Of a stretch of 64,000 bases of DNA, positions 22,064-34,985 are shown piece by piece. Within the stretch, counting starts at the first letter, position 1. Each line of letters begins with the position of its first letter. Source of the stretch: Batillaria attramentaria (taxonomy: Eukaryota; Mollusca; Gastropoda; Batillariidae); NCBI GenBank assembly GCA_018292915.2, contig JACVVK020000369.1, positions 397,501-461,500 of the forward strand. Direction: 5' to 3'. A program made the position numbers and the translations under genes. Below the pieces are notes generated by a model. That model was not told the origin of the DNA and ran no database searches. It saw nothing but the letters and a program-made list of their open reading frames with translations.

Positions 22064-25000
22064 AGCGATTTCCGACAAGTGTCCTACACGCCTAGAGATC
22101 TCAGAGAACAAGATTGGGTGGGTGGAGTGGAAAGGAACTGAATTCTACATCTACTGCAATTGGTGGATCCAGCTCGTCCCGACACTCGGCGTTGTTGTCC
22201 AGTTTGATAACGACCTGCAGCTCGGCGACCACCCAAACACAGACGACATGATTCGTGTGCATCATGACGCCCTGAGCAGAACGTACTTTGGTGGCGGTCC
22301 GGTAGAACCTGTCGTGATCACAGGAAAGTCTGTGTGGTTTGAACTTGTTTCCTACGGAAGAGTCTCATCCATGGAGAGTGGCGCTGATATCACTGATTGG
22401 AGGGCGTCAAGATTTAACATGTCTTACACCACTTACCCCAAACATACCCTGCCCCCAGAGTTGGAGGTGGGGGTCTATGACTGTTCCCCACCCCACATCG
22501 TGCCGCAGGAGCTTCAGTGTGACGGGATAGCGCAGTGTCTGGATGGAGAAGACGAGCTGCTGTACTACAACTGCAGCTACACACACCTTGGCTGTGACGA
22601 GGGATGGATCGCCGGGGAATCTTTCTGTCTCAAGTTCGTCTTTCCCACAACACCCGTCTCGCCGGACCAAGCGAAAATCAAGTGCCGGGAATCACACAAC
22701 GCTGACTTGGGTTCTCTCCCGCACCCTGGTGTACGGCGACTGGCAGCACGCCTAATGCTGAGTGCCAATCACAGTGAAGTGATCGTGGGGCTTGAGAGGG
22801 CGCAGGCCGGTCATCTCTACCGCTTTCTGTGGCGCTGGACGCAAGCAGGGACAGAGTTTGGTGGACCACAACCACACCCGCCAGACAAAGTCCTGAACTG
22901 CGCCACTCTTACAGACGAAAACCTGTTCAAATCAGTCGACTGTCAACAGGCAGTCAACGGTGGATACGTATGTGCGACGTTGAACCATCAGCGCTCACAA
23001 GTCAGAGAACGAAGCAATGTGGGGATGGATCCACCTTCCAACATTAACTTTCGGATTCCAGTGAAAAAATGTGAACTGCAGCATGTCGTACAAACTTTCC
23101 ATCCATGCACGCCGCACACAGAGAAAGACACATTGTCATCTCAGCAGCTTCCGTTGTTGTCTTGTAAGAACGGGCGACGTATTCACTACACGATGACGTG
23201 CGACGGATATGACGACTGTGGTGACATGACTGACGAAACGGACTGTAAAGACACGGGCTCAGGATCTAGTCCTCTAATGACGTCATCGTTCGAGTGCACC
23301 ACCCAGCCAGAACTGGTGGACAAGTCGTACCGATGTAACGGAATACCAGACTGTCATGACGGAAGTGATGAAGAGAACTGTGACACATGTAGCAAGGGCA
23401 GAGTACTTTGTGAAGGTGTCGGCTGTATGCCATGTGGAACCACAGTATGCTCTCCTGACCAAAAGAAAACACACGCATTAGAGAACAAAACCACTGAACA
23501 GGTGTCTTCAAAGATTAAACTTACAGATCTAGATGGATTTGGCCTTATCACACAGAAAATGACGGATTCAATAGATGCCTGTCCTGAGTCTTACTTTCTG
23601 TGTGGAAGAGCGGCCACCAAGTATTGTATTCCCACTTTCCTTGTTGGCAATGGTCAGCATGACTGTCCTGAAGTTGTTGGATTCAATTCTTCTGATGACG
23701 AACCTCCACAACTAACATGCCCGCGCCATTACCGCTGTTATCAGTATAACTTCTGTGTTCACCCTGGACGTGTCTGTGACGGCGTGTACCATTGCCCGCT
23801 GAAGGACGACGAGCGATACTGTGATCTCCCTTGCCCCCAGCATTGCGTGTGTGAAGGTCGAGCGTACAGTTGTACCAGAATGTTTGACCCCGCTGACCAC
23901 CTGCTCGTTCGTTACTTGGACCTGAGTGGATCCTCCCAGCCTCCACTGGATAATATTCACTACATGGGCTACCTTCACTTTCTCAACGTCTCATCGTGCG
24001 GCCTGAACAGCGTCCCTCGTCAGAAGCTGGTACATCTCAAAGTGTTGGATCTGAGTTTTAACAATGTACGCACGCTAGATCTAAGCCGGGAAAACGTACA
24101 CTTGCCCAAGGTAGAAATTCTGAGAGCAGCATCCTGCGGCCTCTATGCTATAGCTCTTCAGGACTTGAATGATCTCATTGAGTTGGATCTCAGCCAGAAT
24201 GAAATTACATACTTGTCCGTAAAACAAAGCCACGTTCCTTCACTTGAACGCCTGAACGTGTCCTCGTGCAGACTGAGTGAAGTGTCACTTGTGGGTTTGG
24301 ATAAGCTGAAAGTGTTGGATCTCAGTAAGAACAACCTGCAGAGTGTGACTCTAGACCAAGACAACGTGGCGTCATTGGAGTCCCTCAACTTGTCATCGTG
24401 CGGCCTGACCAGGGTTACTGTTGAGGGTCTGGTTCACCTCTGGGAGCTGGATTTGAGTAACAACAACCTGACAGCTGTAAGTGACGTGACCTTTACAAGG
24501 CTACATAATGTCACACACTTGGACCTGTCAAACAACCCACTGCTGACTCACCTTGATGTGGAGTTCCAGAGTTTCCTGAAGAAGTCAGGGCTGAACAGTT
24601 TGTTGTCTCTCTTTCTCAGCAACACAGGAATCAAGGGCATAGAGGCAGATCCCTTTGCTGACATGAGAAAATACCCCCTCCCGTCTGACACACGCTTAGA
24701 CATAACACGGAATGAGGTCACTGAGCTTGGCAGGAACGTGTTTGTGAACTGGACAAACATTGGCGTCTTTGAAACCAGCGATATTAATATCTGCTGCGCG
24801 TACTACAGGGGAGTCAAAGAACATGACACTGACTGCAGAACAGAGACAGAAATTGTCTTTCCCGAGCAGTGCAACACCAATGCACCAGATGCGAACCCAG
24901 AGAGCATGATTACAGACGGCCTTCCTGAACAGTCCCCAGGTTGTGGCGTAGGATGGCTGTTGTACGAGTCTTTCTGCTTCAGGTTTGTGTTTCCTATTGA

Positions 25001-28000
25001 CAAAGTTTCAGTCATCACGGCAGGCAATGACTGTCAGAGAAAATTTGACGCTGATTTAGCAGCCTTGCCCACACAAGCCTCCAAAGAACTTGCTAAACGT
25101 TTCCTAAACCTGTCGGAACACAAACAACTCATCGTGGGTCTTGAGAAGTCCCACGTGGTCTCTGACAGTCTTCGTCATCAGTACCGGTTTCTGTGGCGGT
25201 GGAAGAAGGGAGGGACAGCGTTTGACGGACCAGAATTCACCACAAATCTAAACTGCGCAACATTTCGCCCAAGCGACTTGGACAATGGTCTGGAAATGAT
25301 AGACTGTCAGGGAGAGGCAAAGTACGCGTATGTGTGTTCAAAGACAAACTCTGAACAAGTGCGTTCTGCAGGTCACATCGTCTTGACATTGCCACCGCCG
25401 TCTTCGCGGCCCAAGATGGACTTCCCGACGACGCGTTGTGCAGACGACACCTTTGTCCACATATGTCATAGCTGCCACGTCACTGGAGGCCGGGCAAGAT
25501 CCACAGTGAAAAGCTCTTCGTTTCTCTTCTGTAGAAACGGACAACGTGTTCACTACACACTCACGTGTGACGGGTTTGACGACTGTGGAGACAGTAGTGA
25601 CGAGGAGCAATGCCAGGCTGTGCGCTCTGAACATCTCCGGGCGTCATCGTTCCAATGTACACGTCAAACAGGACTCGTAGAGAGGTCGGACCGCTGTGAC
25701 GGTGTTCCGGACTGTCGTGACGGAAGTGACGAAGAGAACTGTTACGAATGTAGTCAGGGACTGGTGTTGTGTGAAGGATCTGGCTGCCTGCCTGACCACG
25801 TCTGTAACCAGTTGTCTGGTCATGATACCCACAACAGCCGCCTGCGTCGCTCACAATCGTCTGTTTCTCGTCATGCTGAGCTGCAAAAAAACCAAACGCT
25901 ACAGCGGGTTGACTTTGATAGTTACGGTTATCCGAGTCTCAGCATCGTTCAGATGTGTCCAGAAACGCACTATGAATGCAAAGAAGGCTACTGCATTCCC
26001 ACTTACCTGATTAACAATGGACAACCTGACTGTCGTCTTGGAATAACAGAGGATGAAACAGCTGGAGACGTTCAATGTCCCGGCCATTACCGCTGCTATA
26101 AGCATCAGATTTGTCTTCACCCTCAGTATGTCTGTGACGGCGTCTATCACTGTCCCCTGAAGGATGACGAGAGATACTGCAACCTGTCTTGCCCTGTAAA
26201 CTGCACTTGTGAAGGATTTGCTTACTCGTGTTCAGAGATGTTTGATCCTGCTGACCACCTTCACGTGCGGTATCTGGACCTGAGTGGATCCTTCCAGCCT
26301 CCACTGGAGACGCTGCACTACATGGGCTTCCTTCACTTCCTTAACTTGTCATCGTGCAGTCTGAGCAGCGTGTCTCTTGACAGTCTCGTTCTCCTCAGAA
26401 TGTTGGATCTGAGTTTCAACAACTTCACATCTCTGATTAGTTTAGGGTTAGGTGACAAGCCTTTGCTGACACACTTGAACATCTCCAGCAATCCTCTGCT
26501 AGGACAACTCGCCAAGGAGTTTCCCGACTTTCTGATGAAATCCAAACTAACTTTCTTACAGCGCCTAGAGTTAAGCAAAACTGGGATTGAATACATTGAG
26601 GACAACGTCTTCATGAACATGTCATCCATTCTGCATTTGAACATCAGAGAGAACGAGATCCCATCAGTCAGCAGAGATATGTTTTCTGGCCTTTCGAAAC
26701 TGAAAATACTGGAGACTGACGACCCAAGACTTTGCTGTCCGTACTTCTTTCTTTACGGCGATGAGACCATGGACTGCAGAACGCCGATTGACGAGCTATC
26801 CTCCTGCAATGACTTGCTGCGATCCGACTTCTTCCGAGGTTTCCTGTGGACACTGTCTGCTATGGCCATCTCTGGCAACATTGGGGTGTTGATCTACAGG
26901 GTGTTCCTGGAGACACAGGGGTCGTCTTCTGGGTTCCGTGTGCTGGTGGCCAACCTGTGTGTGGCTGATTTTCTGATGGGCGTTTATCTGGTCATCATCG
27001 GCGCGGCAGACGCTCACTACAGCGGGCAGTACATCTGGAAACGAGAGTCATGGACCCGGAGTAACTTGTGCCAGACAGCGGGCTTTCTGGCGCTGTTGTC
27101 CAGTGAACTGTCGGCTTTTGTCATCTGTCTCATCACACTGGACCGCCTCCTTGTGCTGCAGTTTCCCCTCCATCGCCATCTACACCTTTCAACACGATCC
27201 TCTACGATAATATGTGGCGCCGCCTGGTTTGTTGGTATAATCCTGGCCGCTGTTCCTCTGTTGCCTGCTGAGTGGACATTTTACGGCCAGACCGGCATCT
27301 GTCTGCCACTGCCAATCACACGCAAGCCCTTTCTAGGCCAGCACTACGCGTTTGGGGTGTTCGTCATACTGAACTTCCTCCTGTTTGTGCTGATCGGCGT
27401 CGGACAGCTCTTCATCTACCACGCTGTCCGTAACACCCAGATGGCTTCTAGATCCAATCGTCGTAAACAGGACATGGCTATCGCGCGCCGTCTGTCTCTT
27501 ATCGTCTTCACCGACTTTTGCTGCTGGTTCCCTATCGGCCTGATGGGGCTGCTGGCCTTTCACGATACTCCCATCCCTGGTGAGGTCAACGTGTGGGCAG
27601 CCATATTTATCCTGCCCGTCAACTCAGCCATCAACCCGTTCCTGTACACACTGAGCATGCTGGTGGAGAGGTGGTTGAAGCAGCGAGAGGAAATACGCGT
27701 GGAGAGGACGCTGGCCAGGCTTCACGCTGACATGTTGACGTGGCCCGACACCAAGGTGCGGGAGCTGCTTACTCAGTGTCATCAGGCATTGAGACGACTG
27801 AGAGCCAGCGTGCGTCAGGGGAGGAACACGCCAGCAGATGTAACAAGACAAGAAGAGAGGGTTACAGCAGCTGTCGAATCTCGTCTGCAGATTGAGGACA
27901 CCAGTGCCAGCCACCCTGTTCCTGACACACACGCTGCTGACAGACGTCCTGAAACGACTGGGGGAGACAAAAAGCTGACTAGACACGATCCTCTCATTGC

Positions 28001-28010
28001 TTCAAAGTAG
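22064..28010 (+). CDS. GRL101/LGR-like GPCR with CUB, LDLa, two C-type lectin and two LRR blocks (large 3' exon)
   Basis: One open frame runs to a TAG at 28008. The exon start is placed after TGTGTATCTCTTTTGGCAG because this acceptor gives phase 1, matching the LDLa exons upstream. The ATG at 22011 is probably intronic. Residues are counted from 22011. CUB-like 20-145; LDLa 153-190; C-type lectin 193-325; LDLa 383-413 and 424-457; degenerate LDLa 521-563 and 568-604; LRR N-cap and about 11 LRRs 606-910; LRR C-cap 923-955; second C-type lectin 976-1110; four LDLa or LDLa-like 1170-1390; second LRR block 1393-1605; seven-helix domain 1607-1887; tail to 1999. The helices carry LRLGR hallmarks: ITLDRLLVL at helix 3, FTDFCCWFP in helix 6 and NSAINPFLYTL in helix 7. 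Family role: hormone or ligand-activated G-protein signalling at the plasma membrane. The ligand is unknown. The ectodomain is internally duplicated. Confidence 0.9.
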
Positions 28011-28175
28011 AGTACTTGATGCTGACAGCTTGTTGGATATCTCAAAAGACATACATGACATACTGGCCGAGACGACTGGGGGAGACAAAAAGCACGCCGA
28101 GTGAAAGGTCAGATCATTGCTTCCAAGTGGAACACCCGACGCTGAAACTGTCCTGACCATCTCAAGAGACGCCGA
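27950..28175. repeat. tandem duplication across the receptor stop codon
   Basis: GAAACGACTGGGGGAGACAA AAAGC at about 27952 recurs at about 28070 (GAGACGACTGGGGGAGACAA). Both are followed by similar TCATTGCTTC(A/C)AAGT and CTGA..ATCTCAA.AGAC text, at a period of about 118 bp. The first copy contains the end of the CDS (HDPLIASK and stop); the second is 3' untranslated. A second small tandem repeat of about 55 bp (GACACGAGCTTCTGAA.ACGA) lies at 28690-28805. Confidence 0.7.
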
Positions 28176-31100
28176 GTATACGATAGCTGATCCCCTCGTC
28201 CTCTTTCTGAGACAAGTGCTCCTGATACTGACAAAACCGAACAGTGGCAATTAGGATTCACTCTGTGACAAAAGGTGATATATCTGCTCGCTGCTTCTAG
28301 GTAAAACGGAGAAGACTGACCCGCTAAAGAGAAACTTTGGAGTCAGAGATGTAAACATTTCGTGTTGCTCTTTAGTTCGGAAAAGTAATTTCTGATTGAT
28401 GAACAATGTACCCTCTCGACAAAATCCAGTGACATAAAGATAATGGCGGTGAAACAGAGACAAACATTTGGCATGATGTGGTTTTGCAACAGTGGACTGT
28501 AGAGATCTAGGTTACTGTGACCTGGGAACTTGCTTAGTTGAAATCCCACGTGTATCCGGATGATTGTGAAATGCTGGTATCAGTACAGACAGATTCATGA
28601 TAAGCATGACCCGCCATCCCAAGTAAATCATGGACCACGTGAGGTGACTCGGCAACACGTGCTAACATTAACTATCGCCACTTTGAACAGGACGAAGTCA
28701 AATATTGACACGAGCTTCTGAAAACGACAACGACCAAATTTACATGAGAAAGACTGACACGAGCTTCTGAACACGACAACGACCACATTTACATGACAAA
28801 GACTGACACTTAATCTTGAAACTGGACAACTTACTGAGAGATACAGGACGTTCTGTGAGTCAAGCCCCTTATTCAATTTGTAATCAACATATTTATCTTG
28901 ATATGATGTAGATACCGGCAGAAGTTGGGTTATCGTTGACATCAAAGGCAAAAACACGCTTTGTCACCATTTTTGTTTAGTTTTTGTGGATTTTAAACCA
29001 CAACCTCTGCAGCGAGTAGAGCATTGATTCTGATCAACTATTTGTCAAAAGAAAGCACAATGTTTTCTTTTCCTAATTACTTCATTTTCTATATAGTGTA
29101 CATCCCATGGAACGACCACGATCCTGAAATGTGACGCGTGTGTTAAAGCGCCAGCTGGTGTTTGTCCCCTGTGTTTGACGCACGCTCGCAAAATTACTGT
29201 TTTAGCCTGTGTCTTTTACGGGCTGTCCAACATCCCCAACATCAACCCAAATTCGCTACCAAAATGAAGAGGAAAAACCTGTGGCTTTATTCTACATTTC
29301 ATCGGGCTGCTGAGTGTCCGACACAAACTGACGGAGAAATCGGAATAGGGAAGTTTGCAGTTTGTCACAACCGTACTTGTGTGATGGGACCCTACAAAAG
29401 GGAGATAAAGCAGCCCAGCCCAGCCACTTTTGAGAAAATTGAAAAAAATACAACTGGTGGGGGGTCAGATTTGGGATTTGTAGTTTGGGATTTTTTCTTT
29501 TGTTTTGTTTTGTTTGGGTCATTTCAGATTCTAATACAACTAAGAGAACTCCTGTGAAAGTTTCAAGGCTAATAGATAAACACGGCTAAAAGCGAGCATA
29601 TAAAACAACCAGCCTGTACCAGCGTGATTCCCATGCTACACTTTTCAACCCATTTTCTCGAAATGGCCACTTTTCCACAACATTTAAAAAAAAAAAAAGA
29701 AGACTCTGCACTCAAGCGCTGTAAACATGAGGGTCAGCATCGACAGCGATGTCGGTTAAGCAATCATTTTAACAACAACAACAACAAACACCGCAAAACA
29801 ACCTTCCTAGTGAAAAAAAGAAGAAATTTTTGCGATTTATCCAGACAAATTGTTTGACTTCTCTGTAGTTACCAGTTAATTTCAGTTTCTTACTTATTGT
29901 CATTATTCATTTCTCTCCATTAGTATAGTGATTAAAAGTTGTTTCCTTGTTAGCTTGAATGTTTATCAGTAGACCCACAGTGCGTTTGTGGTTGTAGTCA
30001 CCGACGATTTTCTGGAATATTCTTTGGGAAATTTGTTTCTTTGCTACTATTTCCGTGATTAAACAAATTCCGGTAAAATCAGCTAGCCTAACATGTATTC
30101 AGCCATTGGCATTCATATTAATTTGAAAGGTCTGATAAGCCCTGAAATGTGAGTGAAATTGCGAGCCGCAAAATAATCGAAAACATGGCATCAATGTTAA
30201 AATGACGTCAGAATTAATCTATGCTTTTACGTAAACCTTATTGAGAAAGGAGGAAAAAATATGAAAGATTTTCTCATTGAATGACGTCATAAAAAACCCC
30301 AACCACAGCAACTAAGAATTAGTTTCACACACAAAAAAAATTCCTTGAGTAGGTCTAACCCCAGTCACGTGGCTAAGAGGTCGAGGTCGTACCTTTAGCC
30401 ACAGTTCCAAACTAGGTGTTTCTGGGCAAGTGAAAACTGTGATGGCAAGTGCATAGCAACTGGTACCGTTATATGCTCATACCCCATAATATTGGGGGCA
30501 AATTACTTTTCGCGGATGGCGAGTGGCCCTGAAAATGGCTAGAGGCTAAAATTCGTTTTCGCTGATTTGACCTTGGTTTCGAGTCTATCAGCGGAGGCCC
30601 CGCCCCTTTCCTGTCTGGCCGACCGAGACAAAATAAAAATGGTGGCAGTTTTGCAACGCTACCAAACTGCAGTTTGTTTTTTGGTGAAAATTGAGGAATA
30701 TTTGCATTGGTGACGTTTACAAGAAATGTCTGCATTTTCTACAATGATATGGTATGTGACTGTAAGATTGCTGTCTTTGTTTAGTGTAATCATGAGTAGA
30801 TAATAAACTTCTTTTCTGTGAAGCGGAGCCGGGGTACGTCGCGAACTGTTCCGTGTCGGCAAACTTCTGTTACGCCAGGCCAGGCCTAATTATCTCCGGT
30901 TAAAAAGTAGGAAACGTACTGATACACCACATCAGAAGTAGAACTAGCACACGAGAACAAAGTATTCTCCTCGCTTTTGATGGTGGCGCAATCGACGGCT
31001 GTACCGCCTGACTTCCAACGCTCTTTCCCGGCTTGTAATGTGTAACTAGATCTAGTCAGTGACGCAACTGAAACTTGACTTCAAGTACATGTACTTTGCA

Positions 31101-31545
31101 AACTGCTTTTCAGCGTAAACTGTTGCAGAAACATGTAGAATCAATCGGGAACCATTTCACAATAAGCGCAGAAAGAGAGGGGGTCCGAAAGGTGGTGATT
31201 TGGTATCTACTGATTGAAAACAGATTTAGAGTCGATTAGTCAAGATTCAGCACTACTACTACTTGATACTGCTGGTCGGACTCAGGGATGGTTGTTGGTT
31301 GTTTTGGTAAGAAATCAACTATAGATCTGGACCACGGAAGCACGGAAGGGGTTTTCTCTTTTGTTTGTTGTTGTTGTTTTTAAATTGTGGGAAGGTTTTT
31401 TTTTTAATGATGTGCTTATGTACAAGAACTGGTACATGTTTGTATGAATTTTGTAAGACATTATGATTAATGAGTTACTAAGGCAATGTTACTGTTATGT
31501 TTACCAATCAGCTAAAAAATCATTTCTTTTACCAGCTTTAGGCTC
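28011..31545. other. 3' flank of receptor gene, no further gene recognised
   Basis: It probably includes the receptor 3' UTR, but no polyadenylation site could be chosen with confidence. The AATAAA occurrences near 30633 and 30803 are candidates. A copy of a short CACGTG-containing repeat (CCAGTCACGTGGCTAAGAGG) lies at 30350-30394; related copies are at 48025-48075 and 48472-48530. The ORF at 29162-29557 has no domain and looks like chance. Confidence 0.4.
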
Positions 31546-31668
31546 TCAGTCACCCACAGTAAGTGGCACCCAAACTGACCATGACATCACAACTGGGGAG
31601 AACTGTTGACCAAGGATGAAGATGATGGGAATAAGTGGATTCACTGACACTGATGTCTCATGGAAGGT
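31546..31668 (+). other. exon-like segment, copy 1 of a duplicated pair
   Basis: It follows a TTTTACCAGCTTTAG acceptor-like sequence, contains GATGTCTCATGGAAG|GTATGG at a donor-like end, and closely resembles 32901-33028. The inferred frame is short and contains a stop, so it may be non-coding or decayed. Confidence 0.3.
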
Positions 31669-31793
31669 ATGGTGTGTGGTACAGGTGGTGCAGTGCTTTT
31701 TTCTGTTAGAGCAACTGTTCGCTTTGTGTACATTTACACACATTTATTTACTATTGCTTGAGCACTTGTAAGTCATTCAGTTAGTGGTCTTTG

Positions 31794-32219
31794 TGTGGCA
31801 GAGTGATTAAAATCTGTATGAATGTGTGCGTGAATGAGTGAAGGCAGAGGTAGAGATATAGTGTGTTTAATATTACAGCAGTCAGTAGCAGTAACCTGAC
31901 AAGGTAGGCATAATTATTGTTAGCATAATATGATTACTAGTAATATGTTTTTATGAAATTCAATGTTAACACTGACAGTCTAACACATGCTTTTGACATT
32001 CTATAAAGACTACTCACATTTACAACATCTTCCATTCTGGTTAAAAACATTGAATTTCATAAAAACATATTACTAGTAATCATATTATGCTAACAATAAT
32101 TATGCCTACCTTGTCAGGTTACTGCTACTGACTGCTGTAATATTAAACACACTATATCTCTACCTCTGCCTTCACTCATTCACGCACACATTCATACAGA
32201 TTTTAATCACTCTGCCACA
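31794..32219. repeat. perfect inverted repeat, 174-bp arms, 78-bp spacer
   Basis: The left arm 31794-31967 and right arm 32046-32219 are exact reverse complements over all 174 bp when aligned base by base. Outer ends are TGTGGCAGAGTGATTAAAAT and its complement; inner ends are ...GAAATTCAATGTT and AACATTGAATTTC.... The arms are ordinary AT-rich unique-looking sequence without TIR-like termini. Outside the arms similarity stops at once. It could be a recent inverted duplication, a hairpin-RNA source or an assembly foldback. Confidence 0.95.
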
Positions 32220-32900
32220 TTTGAACTTGGTTGTTTCTCTGCAGAATGGGAACTTGCTGTCCATTAGTTATCTAGAACTGCCATGCATCAGACAGACAAG
32301 CTAAAAATGTGTAGGTGAATGTGTAGTGTAACTTTCATGAGACTCATCCACTAGAATTTTTTCCCTCTCCTGAATTGAAGTGGTATTGATCTGCATTTGA
32401 TGTATGCAAAGATGTAAGCAGTGTTTATTGTGATGTCATTCTGTTACAGGATGAGGACCATGCCCCAACAAACAAGTAGAAGTAAGTGCTTCATTTCATA
32501 TACCTAATTATTATCAGGAAAATGACTTATGTAGGCTGTTTTATATGTTAACTCACAAAGCCTCCTTTTGTCCATGAGTTTCAGTTACCTATGAAATAGT
32601 GTAAATTTCTGTGAATATATACTTACAAAAGTCTCCATACACACATTTGGACATACAGCAAATGTAACCTCAACCACAACTGTAGTCTAATGAAAACAAA
32701 GCTCACCAATCTGCATCTTCTAGTTCTACAAGAAACAGCAGCACACCTTTGTTCTGATTTTGTGAAGTTATTCTTGAGGAATTATAGTATTAGGATTGTG
32801 GAGCCACTGAACAATTGTTCTGTTCATGTTTGGTTTTAATGGTAATTTAGAATCCCAAGTAATGTGTTGACCAAAACTTTCTGTCTTTTACCAACTTTAG

Positions 32901-33028
32901 GTTATCAGTCACCTCCTGAATGTGAAACAATAGCTGCAGACAATGACATCGACAGTGTAAGAAAGAGCTGCTGCTGAGCAAGATGATGGGGCAGTATGGT
33001 GACAGTGACAATGATGTCTCAAGGAAGG
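32901..33028 (+). other. exon-like segment, copy 2 of a duplicated pair
   Basis: It follows TTTTACCAACTTTAG (acceptor-like) and ends GATGTCTCAAGGAAG|GTTTGG. It shares the order and wording of 31546-31668: T(C/A)TCAGTCACC...GACA(C/A)TGATGTCTCA. The downstream intron-like text is also shared (CTGTTAG.GTTGGCTTTGT.TACAT). An in-frame stop is present in the most open frame. Function unknown. Confidence 0.3.
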
Positions 33029-33478
33029 TTTGGTCTCATTTGAGTCTGGTGTGTTCTGGTGCTCTTTGTTATTTTCTGTTAGTGTTGGCTTTGTTTACAT
33101 GTGAATGCTTTCTCCTAAACCTGATCTAACATCTGATCTGTCAGGGTGCTTGTATGTTTTCTCAGTAGAGTCATTTAAAAACTGCCACACATCAGACAAA
33201 CAAGAAGAAATGCAGAGGTAAACATTGACTGATAAATAACACTTTGAACAGTATTATTAAGTACTGCCTGTTTGACATTAGTGTGGCCTCTTGTGTACCA
33301 TATTACATGTGTATGATACATGTGCACAGTTGTATGTATAAACAACCCCCCACCCCATGTTGCTAGTTTTTAGCGAGGAGCACTGACACCCCCCACCCCC
33401 ACCCCACCACCAACCACCCCCACCAACCACTTCCCACTCCCAACCATGCTGTGATCAATTTATATTTTCTGTGCTCAG

Positions 33479-33658
33479 GTTCATGTGGAACTGTATGACT
33501 GCCTGCTGCTATCACATCTAGAACAGCATGTGAACACCCTTTGGACCATTCACCTATCGAAGCACCCAGGGGAAGACAAGAAACAACCAGTCTCAGGAAA
33601 GGCATTGAAGAGGCTGCAAAGAGACTTTGAAATTTTGAGGCAAAGAGATAAGCCTTAG
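33479..33658 (+). CDS. possible terminal exon of an unknown gene
   Basis: After TATATTTTCTGTGCTCAG the frame is open for 59 codons and ends at TAG: VHVELYDCLLLSHLEQHVNT ... SGKALKRLQRDFEILRQRDK P. The composition is protein-like and the C-terminal part is helix-forming and basic. No family recognised. The two exon-like segments upstream may belong to the same transcription unit, and an AATAAA at 34806-34811 could end it. It could equally be TE-derived. Confidence 0.35.
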   Translation, partial: VHVELYDCLLLSHLEQHVNTLWTIHLSKHPGEDKKQPVSGKALKRLQRDFEILRQRDKP

Positions 33659-34907
33659 GCAGTCCTAAATGCATGTACGGTATTTGTAGGCCAACATGGG
33701 AGAGTTTCACACCTACATGCACACCAGCATGAAAGTATTTAACCTAAAACATGTGGAAGCATGTAAGGAAAAAAAATTGGTGAACTGTGCTGCTTTGGTT
33801 TAACTTATATCAATGTCCAGACAAATTAGGGATCCTAGCCTTCCTTTTGGAAATGTGAATGTTGTAGTGCAGTGTGTTGCAGTGCAGGTGGACTGTATGT
33901 TATCCCACACTGTCATCTTTCATATATCTCACAACTTTTACCTCTTTCATCAGGCACATTGCCTACAGCGAACTTTATAGAAATAGATGTGTGATCTTTT
34001 GATACATGAAGTGTGCAATGCTGATTATTTGGGTTACTGTCCAGAACAGCCCTGACTGAAATGTGAAGCAAGTATGCAAATATTAATTCAAGGAAGTCAT
34101 TACCGGAGAGAATGGATAACTTTGACTACTAGTACTTAGTTTGCATGTGGGATTGTTCCTTTGTTTGGGTACCTACAACAAAATGTCACAGTGTATCTGA
34201 ATGAACCGCCAAAGTACACTTTAAGCACACCATTGTTGCACAGCTAGTGGTTTGGAGAGCGGTGTTCACTGGCATTTTGGGGATGAAAATGTTCAGATAG
34301 TATTAACAGTATTTGTTTCAAGTGTTTGACCAGCAGAATGAGGAAAACAAATGTCTGTTCGGATGAAGAGGACCAGTTGCTCCTGTCAGCCTAATAAGAG
34401 TTGTATGATGTGCTGAGGACATGGTTCTTGTGTCTTTGTTGAATACACAGTAGGAGAATATACCAGAAGGATGAATATGGAAGATAATTCTAATTCCATA
34501 TTTTCAAATACACAGCCTGTAGGAGACAGTATAACAAAATGACAAATACAAATAGCATTACTAAGCAATGCATGTCCTATTTGTCTGTTGCCACCTCTAT
34601 GTATGATTCTTACTGTATTGTGATCTGGCAGTTATATTTGTTGTGCAGGCAGTAGGAATTGCAGTTCTATTTGCTGCTGTTTCTGTTTGAATTTTTTTTT
34701 TTTTTTTTTTTACCTTCCAGGGCTGTTGTCATAATTGAATGAATTGTGGAAGTATACCCATTGTAGGAAAATGTGCATGCATGAATTGTGACATCAATCT
34801 TTCTCAATAAAGATGGGGAAAATGACTACATGTACTATGCATTGTTTGTTGTGCAAGCAAAGTGTTGTAGTGTTTTATATGCTTTTTAATTTCTGGCTCA
34901 GCATCTC

Positions 34908-34941
<34 letters not shown>

Positions 34942-34985
34942 TGCTTTTATTAGTTCATAGTTTAGAAAATGCACCCATCAGACTG
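33659..34985. other. AT-rich stretch, possible 3' UTR
   Basis: No ORF of note. Poly-T at about 34689-34711; AATAAA at 34806-34811; short (GT)n and (GA)n at 34909-34941. Confidence 0.4.

Noticed and set aside
29162..29557. A 131-codon ORF in the receptor 3' flank
   Set aside because: No ATG-near context, domain or splice support; the frame includes low-complexity FFFCFVLFG text.
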